Shown piece by piece: positions 35,343-46,599 of a stretch of DNA of 64,000 nucleotides. A model generated the notes under the pieces. It was not told where the DNA came from, made no database searches, and saw nothing but the letters and a program-made list of their open reading frames with translations. The position numbers and the translations under genes are program-made. The DNA is taken from positions 7,587,132 to 7,651,131 of the forward strand of contig CM034595.1 in assembly GCA_020091685.1 (NCBI GenBank), read 5' to 3'. The stretch's first letter is position 1. Every line of letters begins with the position of its first letter. The DNA comes from Lutjanus erythropterus. Lineage: Eukaryota; Chordata; Actinopteri; Lutjaniformes; Lutjanidae.

Positions 35343-35640
35343 ATATATAAAAACCACAGTCTTTTCCTAACCCTAACCAACCAAGGTGCCTATACCTAAC
35401 CAGGTACAGGCACCTCGGTTGGGTTTAAATGGCAAGACCATGGTTTGAGTTAAAATAACTACTTCCTTAAAACAATCAACATTGTCTGCTGGTCTCCAAC
35501 AGGAACCAAACCCTGGTTTACTGTGGTAAAGTCCTGTGTTTGACCTGCTATGGACTATGGGCTCTTTAAACCACGTCCTTATTATTTTGAAAATCGTGCC
35601 AACTGTCAGGAAAACTATTGACAATTTGTGTCCATGTATA
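35343..35640 (-). repeat. Dispersed repeat with a 23-24-bp hairpin
   Basis: Arms 35375-35397 and 35402-35425 are inverted copies (AACCAACCAAGGTGCCTATA against AACCCAACCGAGGTGCCTGT, plus CCT) with a four-base loop. Flanking phrases on the minus strand, 'AAACCAGGGTTTGGTTCCTG', 'GTAGTTATTTTAACTCAAACC' and 'AAAGAGCCCATAGTCCATAGC', are known to me from a frequent fish repeat. Class unassigned. Confidence 0.55.
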
Positions 35641-36791
35641 CAAATCTAGAGATTAGATTTTGTGACTGTCATACTTAGCTGGAATCTGAACACCAAAATT
35701 ACTTGGCAATCTAGTCAGAAGTCCTAATGATATCTTACTTTGACTGACATCACTAGTCTAAATTCTCCAGTGACAGGACAAAGAAAAACAGGCACTACAA
35801 AAAAAGGCATGTATAACTTTTTTTTATATATAGCTGTGTTACTATGCATGAACCAAGCAGCGAGAGGTTCTTCAGTCTACCAGCTCTTCGTCAAACTTAT
35901 TTAGTGATCTGGTTGTCCTCATGGTAGACAGAAGCAGCCTGAAGTTGCACGGTTCGATCATCTCGGACTGATTTCAGTTCTTGCCTCAGAGATGTTTACT
36001 GATGAAAGAGCAGAGACCATCATTCTCTTTCCTTGCTGCTTCTTGATAATGCACCATGGACTGAAACTGTGTTTGCTGCTCAAGCTGTTCTCTGCTCTGG
36101 ATATTTATTCATTGCTTCTGCAATACTGCATACAAAGAGCTCATCTGGAGTAGTTATGGATGGCATTTTGTTTTTCTTGGAGACAGACATTTCATATTGA
36201 AAACAGCAATACAGTAATCATTTTCTTCAAGATTGCCAGTATTGCACTGAATATAATTTGCAAGTTATCACAATAATTAAAGGAAGAGAAAGGCTGAAAT
36301 ATTATTACAATGGATCAACCTCTAGGGCTCTTACTGTGCTTTGGCCAGCGTTGTTTTTTATATTTCAAGGGAATCATCCAATCTGTTGTGGAATACAGTA
36401 AGAGTGTGAGATGAACAAATGTGCAGAGAATTGTTTCTGACATGTTAATGACCACAAGATTTTTGTGTGCGGTTCAGAAAAATCAATTCTGGCCACAACA
36501 CGGGGAAGAAATTGGTTCCCTGGAGTTGGTTTCATTTGTGATCGACATGCCCCAAAGACAAAGGGGGGAAATCGAAGCAGGGCAGTCATTTTTTGTGGAG
36601 GAATAGTTACTTGGTGGGTAGTTTTAGATTTTGTTGCTGTTTGCACTGTCTTCATCCTTGGCGTGTCGTTATGGTAGACCCAATTAAACTTGCTGCAGAC
36701 ATGAGAAATGAGCAAAAATGAAATCAATACCGTATTGAGTGTAAATTCTACCCTGCTCTATTTTGGTCTTCCTTTCAAACATGGTTTCACG

Positions 36792-36823
36792 CACACACAC
36801 ACATACACACACACACACCCACA

Positions 36824-36875
<52 letters not shown>
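36792..36875. repeat. (CA)n microsatellite, about 84 bp
   Basis: CA repeat with one TA and two CCC interruptions. It generates the cysteine/valine-only and threonine/histidine-only frames seen over it. Confidence 0.95.
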
Positions 36876-36879
<4 letters not shown>

Positions 36880-37354
36880 GAGCAGTGAGACTGTTAGTTA
36901 ACAGGAGGCTGGTATCGGGGCAGTGAGGTGGTGAATATTGATGCCAGCTGTATTGATTGAGGACCTGTAGGGTTTGTCTTCTTTTATCCAGCGAGCCTTC
37001 TGCCTGTCCAGCGGACTTTATGGAGCATCCTGTCTATGCCTGACTGCACATTATGAGAGGTGTGGAGGAGGCCCATTAAAAGAGCTGAAGATACACACTT
37101 TGTCTACCTCTACACACACAGTTCAATCATGACAAGACACAGCGCAACACTGATGTTACAGGATATAATGAGCCATAACTGGCTCACTCCTCATCATATA
37201 GACCCTTAGTGAGACAGATTCTATATCAAGCTCTATGTAACCATGAGTAACCACTATACAACCATGCAGTAGTACAGCAGTCACCCAGAAACCACTAATA
37301 TCTGTCATGCAAAAACTGAGGAAATGCTTCCCAGCAACTCACTAACTACTAGCA

Positions 37355-37640
37355 TGGCTCTATGGATGGCAATTTAGTCTGTCAGTCAGACCACTTTGGT
37401 CCATTGTTCTTGTTTTGTGATAGGTGTGATAATCCAGTGATTCCTCCACCCACTCAGAATGTATTTGTCTGCAACCAACATATCTCAGAAGCTAACGTTT
37501 GGATTAGCATTTAATGTGGTGCACACATTCATGCCCCCGAAAGGAGGACACCTATTGATTTAGATCTGTGATCTTGCCTCTAGCACCACCGTCAGGCCAA
37601 TATTGATTTCCAAACTGGTACAACTAACTGGGGAGATTAT
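37355..37640 (+). repeat. Old interspersed repeat, copy 2 (partner at 1488)
   Basis: 'CTATGGATGGCAATTTAGTC', 'GACCACTTTGGTCCATTG', 'GGTGCACACATTCATGCCCC' and 'CTCTAGCACCACCGTCAGGCC' occur in the order expected of the same fish repeat family as at 1488-1955. More diverged, with approximate edges. Confidence 0.5.
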
Positions 37641-37776
37641 TAGATGTTAGGAGAGGTCGACACTACACTGAGTTCTTCTTGTTGCTGATCAGCCTGTCCT
37701 CAGCAAAAAAGGGCATATACAGTATGTTGTCTTTACAGCTGCATGGCAAACAAGCAAACGGTATACCAGTATTTGG

Positions 37777-37923
37777 TCTCAGAGGCTAGATAGGTGAGGT
37801 TAGGTTGCAATGCATTGCAGTGTGTCAAAAACAGAATACTGTTAGCTCATTTGCAACCTAACCTAACCTAACCTAACCTATCAGTCTAAGAGGCCAGATA
37901 GGCAAGGTTAGGTTAGCATTGAG
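37777..37923. repeat. TTAGG/CCTAA foldback with flanking direct repeat
   Basis: TAGGTGAGGTTAGGTTGCAA (37791-37810) is matched in reverse complement by TTGCAACCTAACCTAACCTA (37851-37870) at 19 of 20 bases. The right arm extends as (CCTAA)4-5 to 37880. A direct repeat 'TCT(C/A)AGAGGC(T/C)AGATAGG' joins 37777 and 37885, 108 bp apart. The pentamer resembles the TTAGG arthropod telomere unit, but five copies in a foldback are not a telomere. Confidence 0.75.
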
Positions 37924-40419
37924 TTGATCTGTGTAAAGTTGCGTTGGGTTATGTGGCGTTGCATTGCGTTACATTACATAACATGACCTCCATCACATGA
38001 CATATGTAACATTCTTATTTCCACACAATCCAAGATCTTTTCTTGAACCTGACCAAATAGTTTTGGTGTGTTTGAAATTCAACTGTGGGGATTTGGAGAT
38101 CATTTTGACCTTCTACCCCTTCTCCTTCCTATTTTCTATTTAAACATGTAATCTGGTCCTGTCAGTGGGGTGTAGAGACATGAACTGAGGGCTGGTTTGA
38201 TACTGAAGAACTTTAATTCAAGGATGCTTGCTTGACTTTTGTTTCATGTCAGATTTGGGTCTTAGCACTATGGGTTACATGTAAAGGGAAGAAAAAGAAC
38301 AAGAAGGAAAATCAAAATTAGCATTTTACAAACAATAGATATACAGCAAAGTTAACAATACTACAAATATGCTTGAATATTTTCTGCCAATGCTTGTTAT
38401 TTAATTACAGGAATGCTGTGTTATTGATAGCTTTGATGCTTGGTACAAGAGCATAATGTTTGCCTTGGGTAAAATCTAATATATTCATCTAACAAAGTAA
38501 ATCATACACACATTCATTTGTAAAAAGAAAACCCCAGTCAGGTCAATAAAAAAACTGTTCATTAAATCAGATGGAATCCCTTTCATGCCTGTCAGTATAG
38601 GAAGTTCATCAAAATTTTACAGTAAATATCAATATTGTCTTGTTCCTGCTGGTGTAATAACTACACAGGAGAAAAGTTAAAAGTGCATCCTTATGTTCAT
38701 TTAAACCTGTAAATGGAAACCTTAATTTGTGAGACACAAAAGATAGTGTTTCTGCTAAATGTTGGACACACCGCAGTGGTTTCTGGCCATGCTGCTGTAG
38801 TTTTGAGGATTTTAAAACTGCTCTGCTGTGAAGTGCTGTTTGTGGCCCTGTGGGTTGGAAGCCTCTGGATGTTTGAAGCCTTATATAACACCACCATTCA
38901 GCATTAAGTGGCACTTATTCAGATTAGTGCGGCGCTCGGCTGAATCACCTGTTTTCACAACACCGGTACCCACTGAGTGGAGAGCATCTGGGCTTTGCCA
39001 AACAGGCTTTATATGATCTACCGATTTGTGATTTAGATTAGCTGCGATCTTAATGGACATGAAACACCATTTTTAGTGTTTGCGTAAGTTTGTGTGTGTT
39101 AGGAGGGAACTGTGAGTGTGTGCTTAAGGATGTAATGATAATGTACATTCATCCAAGTGCTCACTTGAAAAGGCCACTGGCAAGTCGGAGGGTCCATATG
39201 AGAAACACATTTAAATGTTTTCATCTCCATAATGCATTTCCTTACATATTTTCAAATTTTCATCCTAACATAATGCAAACTTTTAGAGTACCTTAGAGGT
39301 TTGTGGTTATACAATCTGCACATTTGCCATTCAAAAACATATAAATGCACATACTAGGTACCTAATAGTTATTGTGCAGCTAGCAGCATTGTGCTAATTG
39401 TGTTCTTCTTCTTGCAAAAATTGAATTGCTATCGATTCAGAGTAATGAATTATTGAACTGGACTTCCTGGTTTGTATTTATCTTCTCTCAATTACCTGCT
39501 TTGTGGTTTTTGGTGGTTTGTATGCACAACAACCACATGGCCAAAAGTCAATGCTAATTAGGAAATGCCTTCAGGTACAGTACCACAAATGGCCACTAGA
39601 GGATGGCTGTAAAAAAACATTCCAGACTGCATTTAACTTCATTCAAAAAGCATCATCAGCGCTGTCTGATCTTGCACAAGAAGTCAGGAAGAGCTGATTT
39701 GTGGAGATTTTGAGAATCTCTCATTACATAGGACAAATGAAGGGCCAGGGCCTGGATCCAACACAGCCTCTGAGTCCAGCAGAGGACAGTTTGATGACAT
39801 GGAATATGGTACCACGGTGATTTTCTTACAAGGGTTGGTTGCCAGCGGGACTGAGTCAGTGAGCTGTATTCCAAATGAGTTAACAATATTTAGCAGTTAC
39901 TTTAGCAACAAGTAAAACTATCTTTCCATCAGGAAACTGCTTAAATCACATCAGATTTGTATTCCCTGTCAGTCTCGGAGGCTGTGTTTGGTCCCAGTCT
40001 GGCCGTATTCACTGGGAGGCTCCTGAGCCTGGTTCTGTTGCTCACTAATGACAGCTAACAGTTAGCACCTAGCCATTAGCTGCTTTAGCAAAAAGTAATC
40101 TGGCCATCAGGAAAGTCTGTAAATGACTGAGAGCAGCTGAAGAACATTAGAGTTCAAACATTTTTAAATTGTTTTCCAGGATATGACAAACTCAAAAAAT
40201 ACTAAGAATACTCCAAAATACCAACAAAATGACTTTTAGTGATCAATGGGCGAGATACTGGTGTACAGGTGATGTATAGGGCAGGACGTATATGATAAGA
40301 GCACTTAAACATTGATTTTGACTTTCAAGAACTTGCTTGACCACCCCACCCCATCAGCCATGGTGGTTGTTTGTCTTCCCCTAGCTCCACCTAGGCATCT
40401 TCAGCTTGGAAATTAAATT
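37924..40419. other. No gene; small GTTTAGG-type module at about 38030
   Basis: 'GATCTTTTCTTGAACCTGACC...AAATAGTTTTGGTGTG' at 38033-38072 is a minus-strand trace of the module at 56190. Frames at 38.6-39.3 kb and 39.5-39.9 kb lack domains. Nothing else supported. Confidence 0.35.
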
Positions 40420-40620
40420 AGAACAAAGAACCTTTTACCAAGAGGTTCTTTGGTAAAAGGAAAATGGCTCTTTGAGGTGCCATAAATGATCCTCCAAAGA
40501 ACTTGTGCAAAAATAGGTTCTTTAAGGAACTATTTTTATGCAAGTTATTTTTGGTTCCATGAAGAAGCTCTTTTAAATGGTTCTTTAGAATTTTTTTTCA
40601 AAATAGATGGTTATTTGGAC
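40420..40620. repeat. AAAGAACC/GGTTCTTT foldback repeat
   Basis: CCTTTTACCAA (40431-40441) pairs with TTGGTAAAAGG (40450-40460). Further GGTTCTTT, AAAGAAC and AGGAACTATTTTT words follow to about 40590. It is similar in style to the AGAACC elements, but the termini (CTTAGAAATAA) are absent, so it is a separate or degraded family. Confidence 0.5.
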
Positions 40621-41598
40621 ATTTTAAATAAAATTATAATGGGCAAGTTGAAAGACAAGTACATGAATATGTTTTTAGCCCTTTATTGGCATTCATTTTT
40701 AAAGATAACAGTCAACTTTATTAGGTTCAGGCTTGTTCTCAGAGTTTCGAGTTTGTATTCTTTTCTTATGTGCAGTTTGGTCCTTACCTTGTAGCCTGCC
40801 TCGACTCGATTTAATTTCTATTGTGATGGAATGTGCTCTCAGTTCCTCTGTCCTAGACCAACCCAGAGCCTTAAATCACTGACTGTACTACATTTACTCC
40901 ATGCTCAGTGCACCTATGGTGTGACTCATCACTGCTCTCTCCAAGTGCCCAGGGCCTAATTGTGCTGAACTAAAAAACACCTTCATTTTTAATGGCTGGT
41001 CTGAAACAGTTCAGAGTCCCAGCCTTCTAAAGTTGTCCGATCTCTGACTTGTACCTCAGTCCATGCGCGGAAAGCCTGTTACGGAGCCTCCAGGCAGTCG
41101 GAGCACAGAAGGGACTCAAGCTGAGTGGTATTGCTGCATCACTGTGAGTTGGTGACATGGTGAATAACTGTGGAATGCTAAAAGGCTCACAACTCGCCTG
41201 TCTTCATTCGCTGTATTAATCTGTATAAAAAAGCTGACATTGCCGGCTGGCTGGTGCAAAATGCCCACAGGAGTGATCCATCGTCTGTTTAATACCACCA
41301 ATGAGGAAAGACAAATTGTGACTGATTTGGTGTTCCATAAATAAGAGCTCAAGTAAAAGTCCTGCACAGTAATGAGACAGAGGCTGTTAGAGGCGGAGGC
41401 TGGAGGAAAAGCATGACAACAAGTGCTCTCACTGGAGGGCTTGGAGTCGGCTGGTGTCATGGCAGGGAGCTGGATGTTGTTCTCAGTTTTAAAGGTTTTA
41501 AAGTGGTGGTCTTCAACTATTTTCAGGTCCTCCTGTCCATTATCCAGGTCTCTTACTGTATAATGGATCAAATAAAAATATACACAAACAAAATGTAC

Positions 41599-42468
41599 AC
41601 TCTTAGAAATAAATTTGGTCCCTGTAGAAGAACCCAATTTGGTTCCATATAAAGGATCCATTTACAAGTGTTTCAGGGACTTCTACCTAGAACCTAACAT
41701 TAAAGGTTATACATCTGTGAAAGGTTTTACCCAGAACCCCCTTATGAGGGTTCCTACACTGAATGATTCTATTAGGCATGGCATGATACCATTTTTTATG
41801 ACTGATACCGATGTAGCAACATAATTTGATACCGTCTTTTTCCGTCTCTCAAACAAATAAACTGTTAATAGTATAATTATATGGATGCACTTTATTAAAC
41901 ACAGCCATCTAAAAACCATCATGCCACCTCACTGAAACTAATATTCTGCCCCCCATAGGAAGAAATACATACCCACAATATGACTCAGCTATGCAGTACT
42001 GCTTCTCTTTATAAGACTTTTTCCACACAGAATTTTAATTTTCTTTTGATTGGTCAGCACCATTCAAACTTCAAATTTGCAAGAAATTTAATTTGTGTCA
42101 CATGTTAATGTTGCTCAAAGTTTGGTTAAGCAGTCATATGATAGTTTAGGCAAATGGATCATAATTTTGGCCAATATTGGACTGATACCAATACCGTGTA
42201 TTGTAACGGCATGTCCCTAGATTCTATGGTGCATTTGTTCCACTCAGAACCCTCTTTGTGGGGTCTACCCAGAACCTCCCCACTTTCTAAGGGTGCAAAC
42301 AAGAACCCACCCAGGGAGTTCTACCGAGAGCCCTTTTATATTCTGGTACAAAGAATCCTTGATGAACCCTTGATGAAAGAGTTCCTCAGTGATTTCAACA
42401 ACCATCTTTCTTCATATGCCTCTGGATAGAACCTCAGCCCTTCAGGAAGGACACTTATTTCTAAGAGT
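41599..42468. mobile_element. AGAACC-family inverted-repeat element, copy 3 (interrupted)
   Basis: The left end ACTCTTAGAAATAAATTTGG and the reverse complement of the right end, ACTCTTAGAAATAAGTGTCC, give a 14-bp perfect terminal repeat (ACTCTTAGAAATAA), the best of the three copies. It is split by a hAT MITE at 41773-42219. Without that insert the element is about 415 bp (less the 8-bp duplication). The right arm has 'CAAGAACCCACCCAGGGAGTTCT' type units. No coding capacity. Confidence 0.85.
41773..42219. mobile_element. hAT-superfamily MITE, 447 bp, perfect 8-bp TSD
   Basis: Left end TAGGCATGGCATGATACC. Right end reverse complemented TAGGGACATGCCGTTACAAT. The flanking octamers GATTCTAT at 41765-41772 and 42220-42227 are identical. 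Subterminal 'GACTGATACCGATG' and 'TGATACCAATACCGTG' words resemble the MITE at 10346. Removing it leaves one GATTCTAT in a continuous AGAACC element, so it inserted after that element. Confidence 0.9.
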
Positions 42469-43864
42469 TTAGGCTTATTATCTTCCCTGATTATTAATGT
42501 TGATTATACTGTGTTATATCATTAAAATACATGTAATTGAATGCCAAATAACAGATTTGATTTAACTGAACGGTTGGAATATCATTATCATTAGTTTCCA
42601 AGGGAGCCCATATGAACAGAAATTGTAATTATGAGCATTGCAGCAGTCAGTCATTTAACATTCAAACTTTAATTGCTATTTGTTATTGATCACAAACAGC
42701 AGATCAGAATCAGAAGTGCCAAAAAAGAAACACTTTTATTAATTGTTCCAATTGAAAATAAGGAAAAGAGAAATAAGCTAAATTGCACTGAAAGTTATCA
42801 TAAGCCCTGCACTTGGTTCTCAGTTTTGTCTGCGCTCCTGAGGCCACCAACTCAAAGCGATTGTGGTTCTTGGATTGCAAGTGGAGGACCAGGCTGAGTC
42901 TCTGCTGAACTAGATATCTTGTTGGAAAAGCAAGAACAAGCAGCCTGGTCTTTTCCCAGAGAAGAGTAACCAATGTTTCACAACCGAAGAAGAAGAAATC
43001 GTTTTAGAACGCTGCAGCGGTAAAAACTCCCTCGCCTCAGCTAGGATCAAGGTGGCTGAGACGCTTGCTGTGACTTTATTCCTTTAATAAAAGTTAATTT
43101 CCACTTGCATATAAAATGTGATTACCAATGTGATCACCTGAAAATAAAAGCATACCTTCTGGACAGCTATAATAATTGTATTCTCTGTTGCCTTGATATA
43201 AAAAAATGCTAATAGTTCTTAGGAAACCGTTCTTGCATGTCCTGCATTCCAAGCAATACAAGAACCCCTGTCCTCACTGTACCTTTACGACCCGAAAGAT
43301 AATTTCCTGTGCAATCTGGAATCAAATAATGCTCAGTGGCTAACAGATGGTTTAAGCAGCCAGTAATCACTGGAGGTGTCAAACTTCAGCAGTCAATTAC
43401 AACTCTAACCTCAGTCATATGTGCTCCCGCATTAACCGAGAGTTAAGGGCCACCTGAAGCTTTGGTCCTCCGTCAGAATGACCAGATGGAATGTATCTTA
43501 TTATCAGTGGATTGTCTCGCGTTTGGCCAATAGATAGTTCAATCGTCAACTGAACTATTTTTGTCCAAAGGTTGGCAGGCGAGCCAGCCTGTGTCTGTAT
43601 GGCAGGGGAATATAATTAGGATGATAGCATGATAGAGTTATTAGGGTGACAGATCTCTCAGTAAACCCGGCCTATTGTATGAGGATGATGTTGAGAGAAA
43701 GGGGTTAATTGGAGAGCATGTTCAGACCCTCATTTAGACCTCAGACCTCATTAACCTGCTGCCTGTGAGATGCAGGAGGTGGGCTGGAGGAATGGGTGAC
43801 TGGTGAAAGTGCAGGCTCTGACTGCCAGTACAACATGTCATAGACAGCAGAGTAGTATTCATTT
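42469..43864. other. No gene; possible unique regulatory DNA on the right
   Basis: No repeat termini seen. The 43430-43780 part is unique and moderate-GC ('TGGAATGTATCTTATTATCAG', 'CCTCATTAACCTGCTGCC') and might be conserved. No exon is supported. Confidence 0.35.
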
Positions 43865-44340
43865 GCTGTCAGACTTACGGTACACACCAGCCTGGCCTCG
43901 CCAAAAGGTCTATAAATAACACGTCAGAATCATTTCGTGTCTTATCACTAGTGTGCCGCAGTTTTTCATGTGTCATTTCGCACCATTTAGTCTTTAGTGT
44001 TGTCACAATACTGTAATTCTTACTTTGATACAATACCTTAAATATCTGAATATTTGATACAATTTTTGATAACACAGGGGAAACTGAGACAACACTGAGA
44101 GCATAAAACTTTTTTTGATTTTTATTAAAATATAAATAAAACATGACAATGGATATTCAATTGTAGCAAATGAGGTGAGTGTTGCTAAGAAGGTGGGGGT
44201 TATAGAAAGGTTCATATTCTGTGAAAAACCAAAAGTTAGTGTTGACTTATTTAAACTTTTGTACATAAGTTAACTTGCATAATTACATGCGTTAGACATA
44301 CTTAGGTAGCAGACTTGTCACATATGTAAGTTAACTTAAT
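43865..44340. repeat. Dispersed repeat, copy 1, with possible inserted TAGTGTTGTCAC element
   Basis: 43890-43996 ('TATAAATAACACGTCAG', 'TTTCGCACCATTTAGTCT') and 44238-44330 ('AGTGTTGACTT', 'CATAAGTTAACTTGCATAA', 'AGACATACTTAGG') align with 62540-62612 and 62660-62785. Between them, 'TAGTGTTGTCACAATACTG' with 'TTTGATACAATACC' looks like the left end of a different fish MITE inserted here; its right end is unclear. Confidence 0.5.
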
Positions 44341-44341
44341 G

Positions 44342-44646
44342 CAGTGGTTCCCAAATGTTTTCTGGTGTGCTCCCTTCATTTGTCAAACAAAGTTTAGGTT
44401 CCCCCTACCCCACAATTATTATCAATCATTAATAATAATTGGGGAAGCAACTGATAAAAAAATAATTCAGAAGTTACATTTTGATGAAATAAAGGTCAGC
44501 ATGATATCATCAGCAAACACTTGTTTATTTATTTCTCCTACATAACTCATATTCATTCAACTTTGTTTCACTCTTTATTTCTCCCCTGGTCATCCACGCC
44601 GGCCTGCAGTGGATCTGTGCCCAACCCCCATTTTTGGGAACCACTG
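44342..44646. mobile_element. hAT MITE, CAGTGGTTCCCAA termini, 305 bp
   Basis: The left end CAGTGGTTCCCAAATG and right end TTGGGAACCACTG form a 13-bp perfect inverted repeat of the hAT (Charlie-like) kind. Flanking octamers ACTTAATG (44334-44341) and ACTTAATC (44647-44654) match at seven of eight bases, so a target duplication with one later change. No coding capacity. Confidence 0.88.
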
Positions 44647-44689
44647 ACTTAATCTAGCTAGTGATCATGGCTAACATACGTATTTTAAC

Positions 44690-45420
44690 CACATCTGATG
44701 ATCTTTTCCAAAACCTAACAAAGTACTTTTGAGGCCTAAATCTAATCAAACAGTGTTACAGTGTCACAACAAAGATAACCATGATGATGAGGGTCACCTG
44801 CCTCTCAATAAATCCACTAGATGAAACAGCATTAAATGACATGCAAACATCTTAAAATGTGTAGACATGACACGCAACGTGTCCTTAAAAGTGGCGTGGT
44901 ATTTATATGCAATCCCATGAGATCATTTTGCATATGTTGTATATATGTATATGCAGCGATGGTGCTCCTGCAAAACAGTGTTTGGGGGTAATTTGCCATT
45001 TGCTTGTAGGTTGCTTGGAGGTTTCCCATAGTGATTTTGAAAACACTAACATGCAGACAAGGGAAGGAGAGGAGAATAATAATATAATTTTCACCTCAGC
45101 CATATGCATATGAAATAGTAGGTAAATGCATGCGTTACCAATGGTGCTAATTAAGGTCCTGTTTCATTTAGTGTAGCTCATCCTTTCAAGTGAACTAACA
45201 TGCACAACGGCACCCTGACTCTGTTTGACCTGAATGGAATGGAACCTTAATTAGTATCTGTGGTGACACCTGTGTTTAGCCTACTACTTCATATCAGAAT
45301 GGCTGCCACAGGCGGCCAGTGCCAGGCTTATACCCCCACTACATCTGGTGAGTCAGACTACCTACGTAACCTTTCCAACTCCAGCAGACTCTTCAAAGTA
45401 GTGATATAGGCTTAAAAATA
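44690..45420. repeat. More dispersed-repeat material
   Basis: 44695-44760 is a minus-strand trace of the GTTTAGG-type module ('TTCCAAAACCTAACAAAGTAC'). 44880-44925 has 'GGCGTGGTATTTATATGCAATCC'. 45320-45365 ('AGGCTTATAC', 'CTGGTGAGTCAGACTA') matches 62840-62880. Probably one broken composite with 43865-44340. Confidence 0.45.
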
Positions 45421-46029
45421 GTACTTATATTAATATTAAAAAAGAAAATGTATCATGTGTGCGGTGTAATGAATGAGCGCAAATCATCCGACTGGATACG
45501 CCTGCATCATGCCCCCTCCCCTTTTTGGGTGAGGACAACCACTCTAATTTGACTGGCAGTAAATACATATTCTGAGGTCTTTGCCACTTTAAAAGTATAA
45601 AATCAGAAAATCATATCAATATTTAGCTATTAGGAGCACAAGTTCTCTGGCCAGTCAGGTGAGCAATTATGCTATGTCTTTGCTAATCAACCATCAGCGT
45701 CGCAACTAAAAAATATTAAAGAAATGGGGATCCTCTCAGTTTGCTTCAATCAAAAAAGATGAACCTGACAAATACCTTACTAATCTTCAGGTACTGTATT
45801 TCAGGCATTGTTAAGACGCTTTATTTTGCTGTCTTGGTACTGTTGCACCAAACTGCACTTTTACTGATTCACAATCGGCACACATCATTTATTCAGTAAC
45901 ATCATTACCTAGCCTGGGGTGAAGTGTTCTGCCACAGACACATATACTGACCGGCCACTTTTACAGAGCTTGTTTTAACCCAAATAAGGGCGTGGTTGTG
46001 GGACGTGACGAATCACTGCTCTCATCCAT

Positions 46030-46190
46030 CATTACAGTTATTTTGTTGTACTCGCACTTGCTTTTTTATTTTCTTTTTTTTAATATTTTCTACTCACTGT
46101 GTTTATTGTAATGCACCAAAGCACCAAGGCTAATTCACTGTATGTGAAAATCTACTTGTCAATAAAGCTGATTCTGATTGTGAATTTCAG
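46030..46190 (+). mobile_element. LINE 3' tail
   Basis: 'AATGCACCAAAGCACCAAGG', 'TTCACTGTATGTGAAAATC' and 'CTTGTCAATAAAGCTGATTCTG' match the 3' end of a common fish non-LTR element, including the AATAAA signal followed by a (GATTCT)-type tail. No reverse transcriptase was found directly upstream, so this is a 5'-truncated copy. Confidence 0.65.
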
Positions 46191-46599
46191 CACAATACAT
46201 GCAAATGCATTCTTGCTGCTACAAATCCCCAAGCATCAATATTCACAAGCTTTATATCTGTAGACTTACATGTATCCATGTATTACTAATTCAGTGGAGG
46301 TATATAGACGTGTTTGTTTTGCTTTAAGCATTGTTAAATTGCATCAACATAGAAACAATGTGTCTTTCAAGAGTAATAGATGGTGGATATTTCACTTCAG
46401 AGGACATTATATTGACTCACATTATTTCCTGGTGACTTAACCTAACCCTCACCCAAGTCTTCACCCAACAATTTAATGATCTACATTATGGGGACTTGCG
46501 TTTTGTCCTCATAAGAAACACGAGTCCCCACAATGTGAGTGTGTAAATAGACTTATGTCCCCACAACATGAGTAATACATGTGCACACACACACTTAAA

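Noticed and set aside
35375-35425. microRNA precursor
   Set aside because: The hairpin has a 4-base loop and lies in a repeat-like block; precursor microRNAs normally have larger loops and single-copy arms. Kept only as a hairpin finding.
36684-36926. Cysteine/valine- and threonine/histidine-rich frames over CA tracts (also at 2.8, 6.8, 51.4, 54.3 and 63.6 kb)
   Set aside because: Direct translation of dinucleotide repeats.
37857-37880. Telomere-like (CCTAA)n
   Set aside because: Only about five units in a foldback; vertebrate telomeres are TTAGGG. Not an interstitial telomere.
41116-41661. 181-residue minus-strand open frame, the second longest in the window
   Set aside because: No recognisable domain, no coding bias that I can see, and its first residues come from the AGAACC element terminus. 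Most likely a chance frame.
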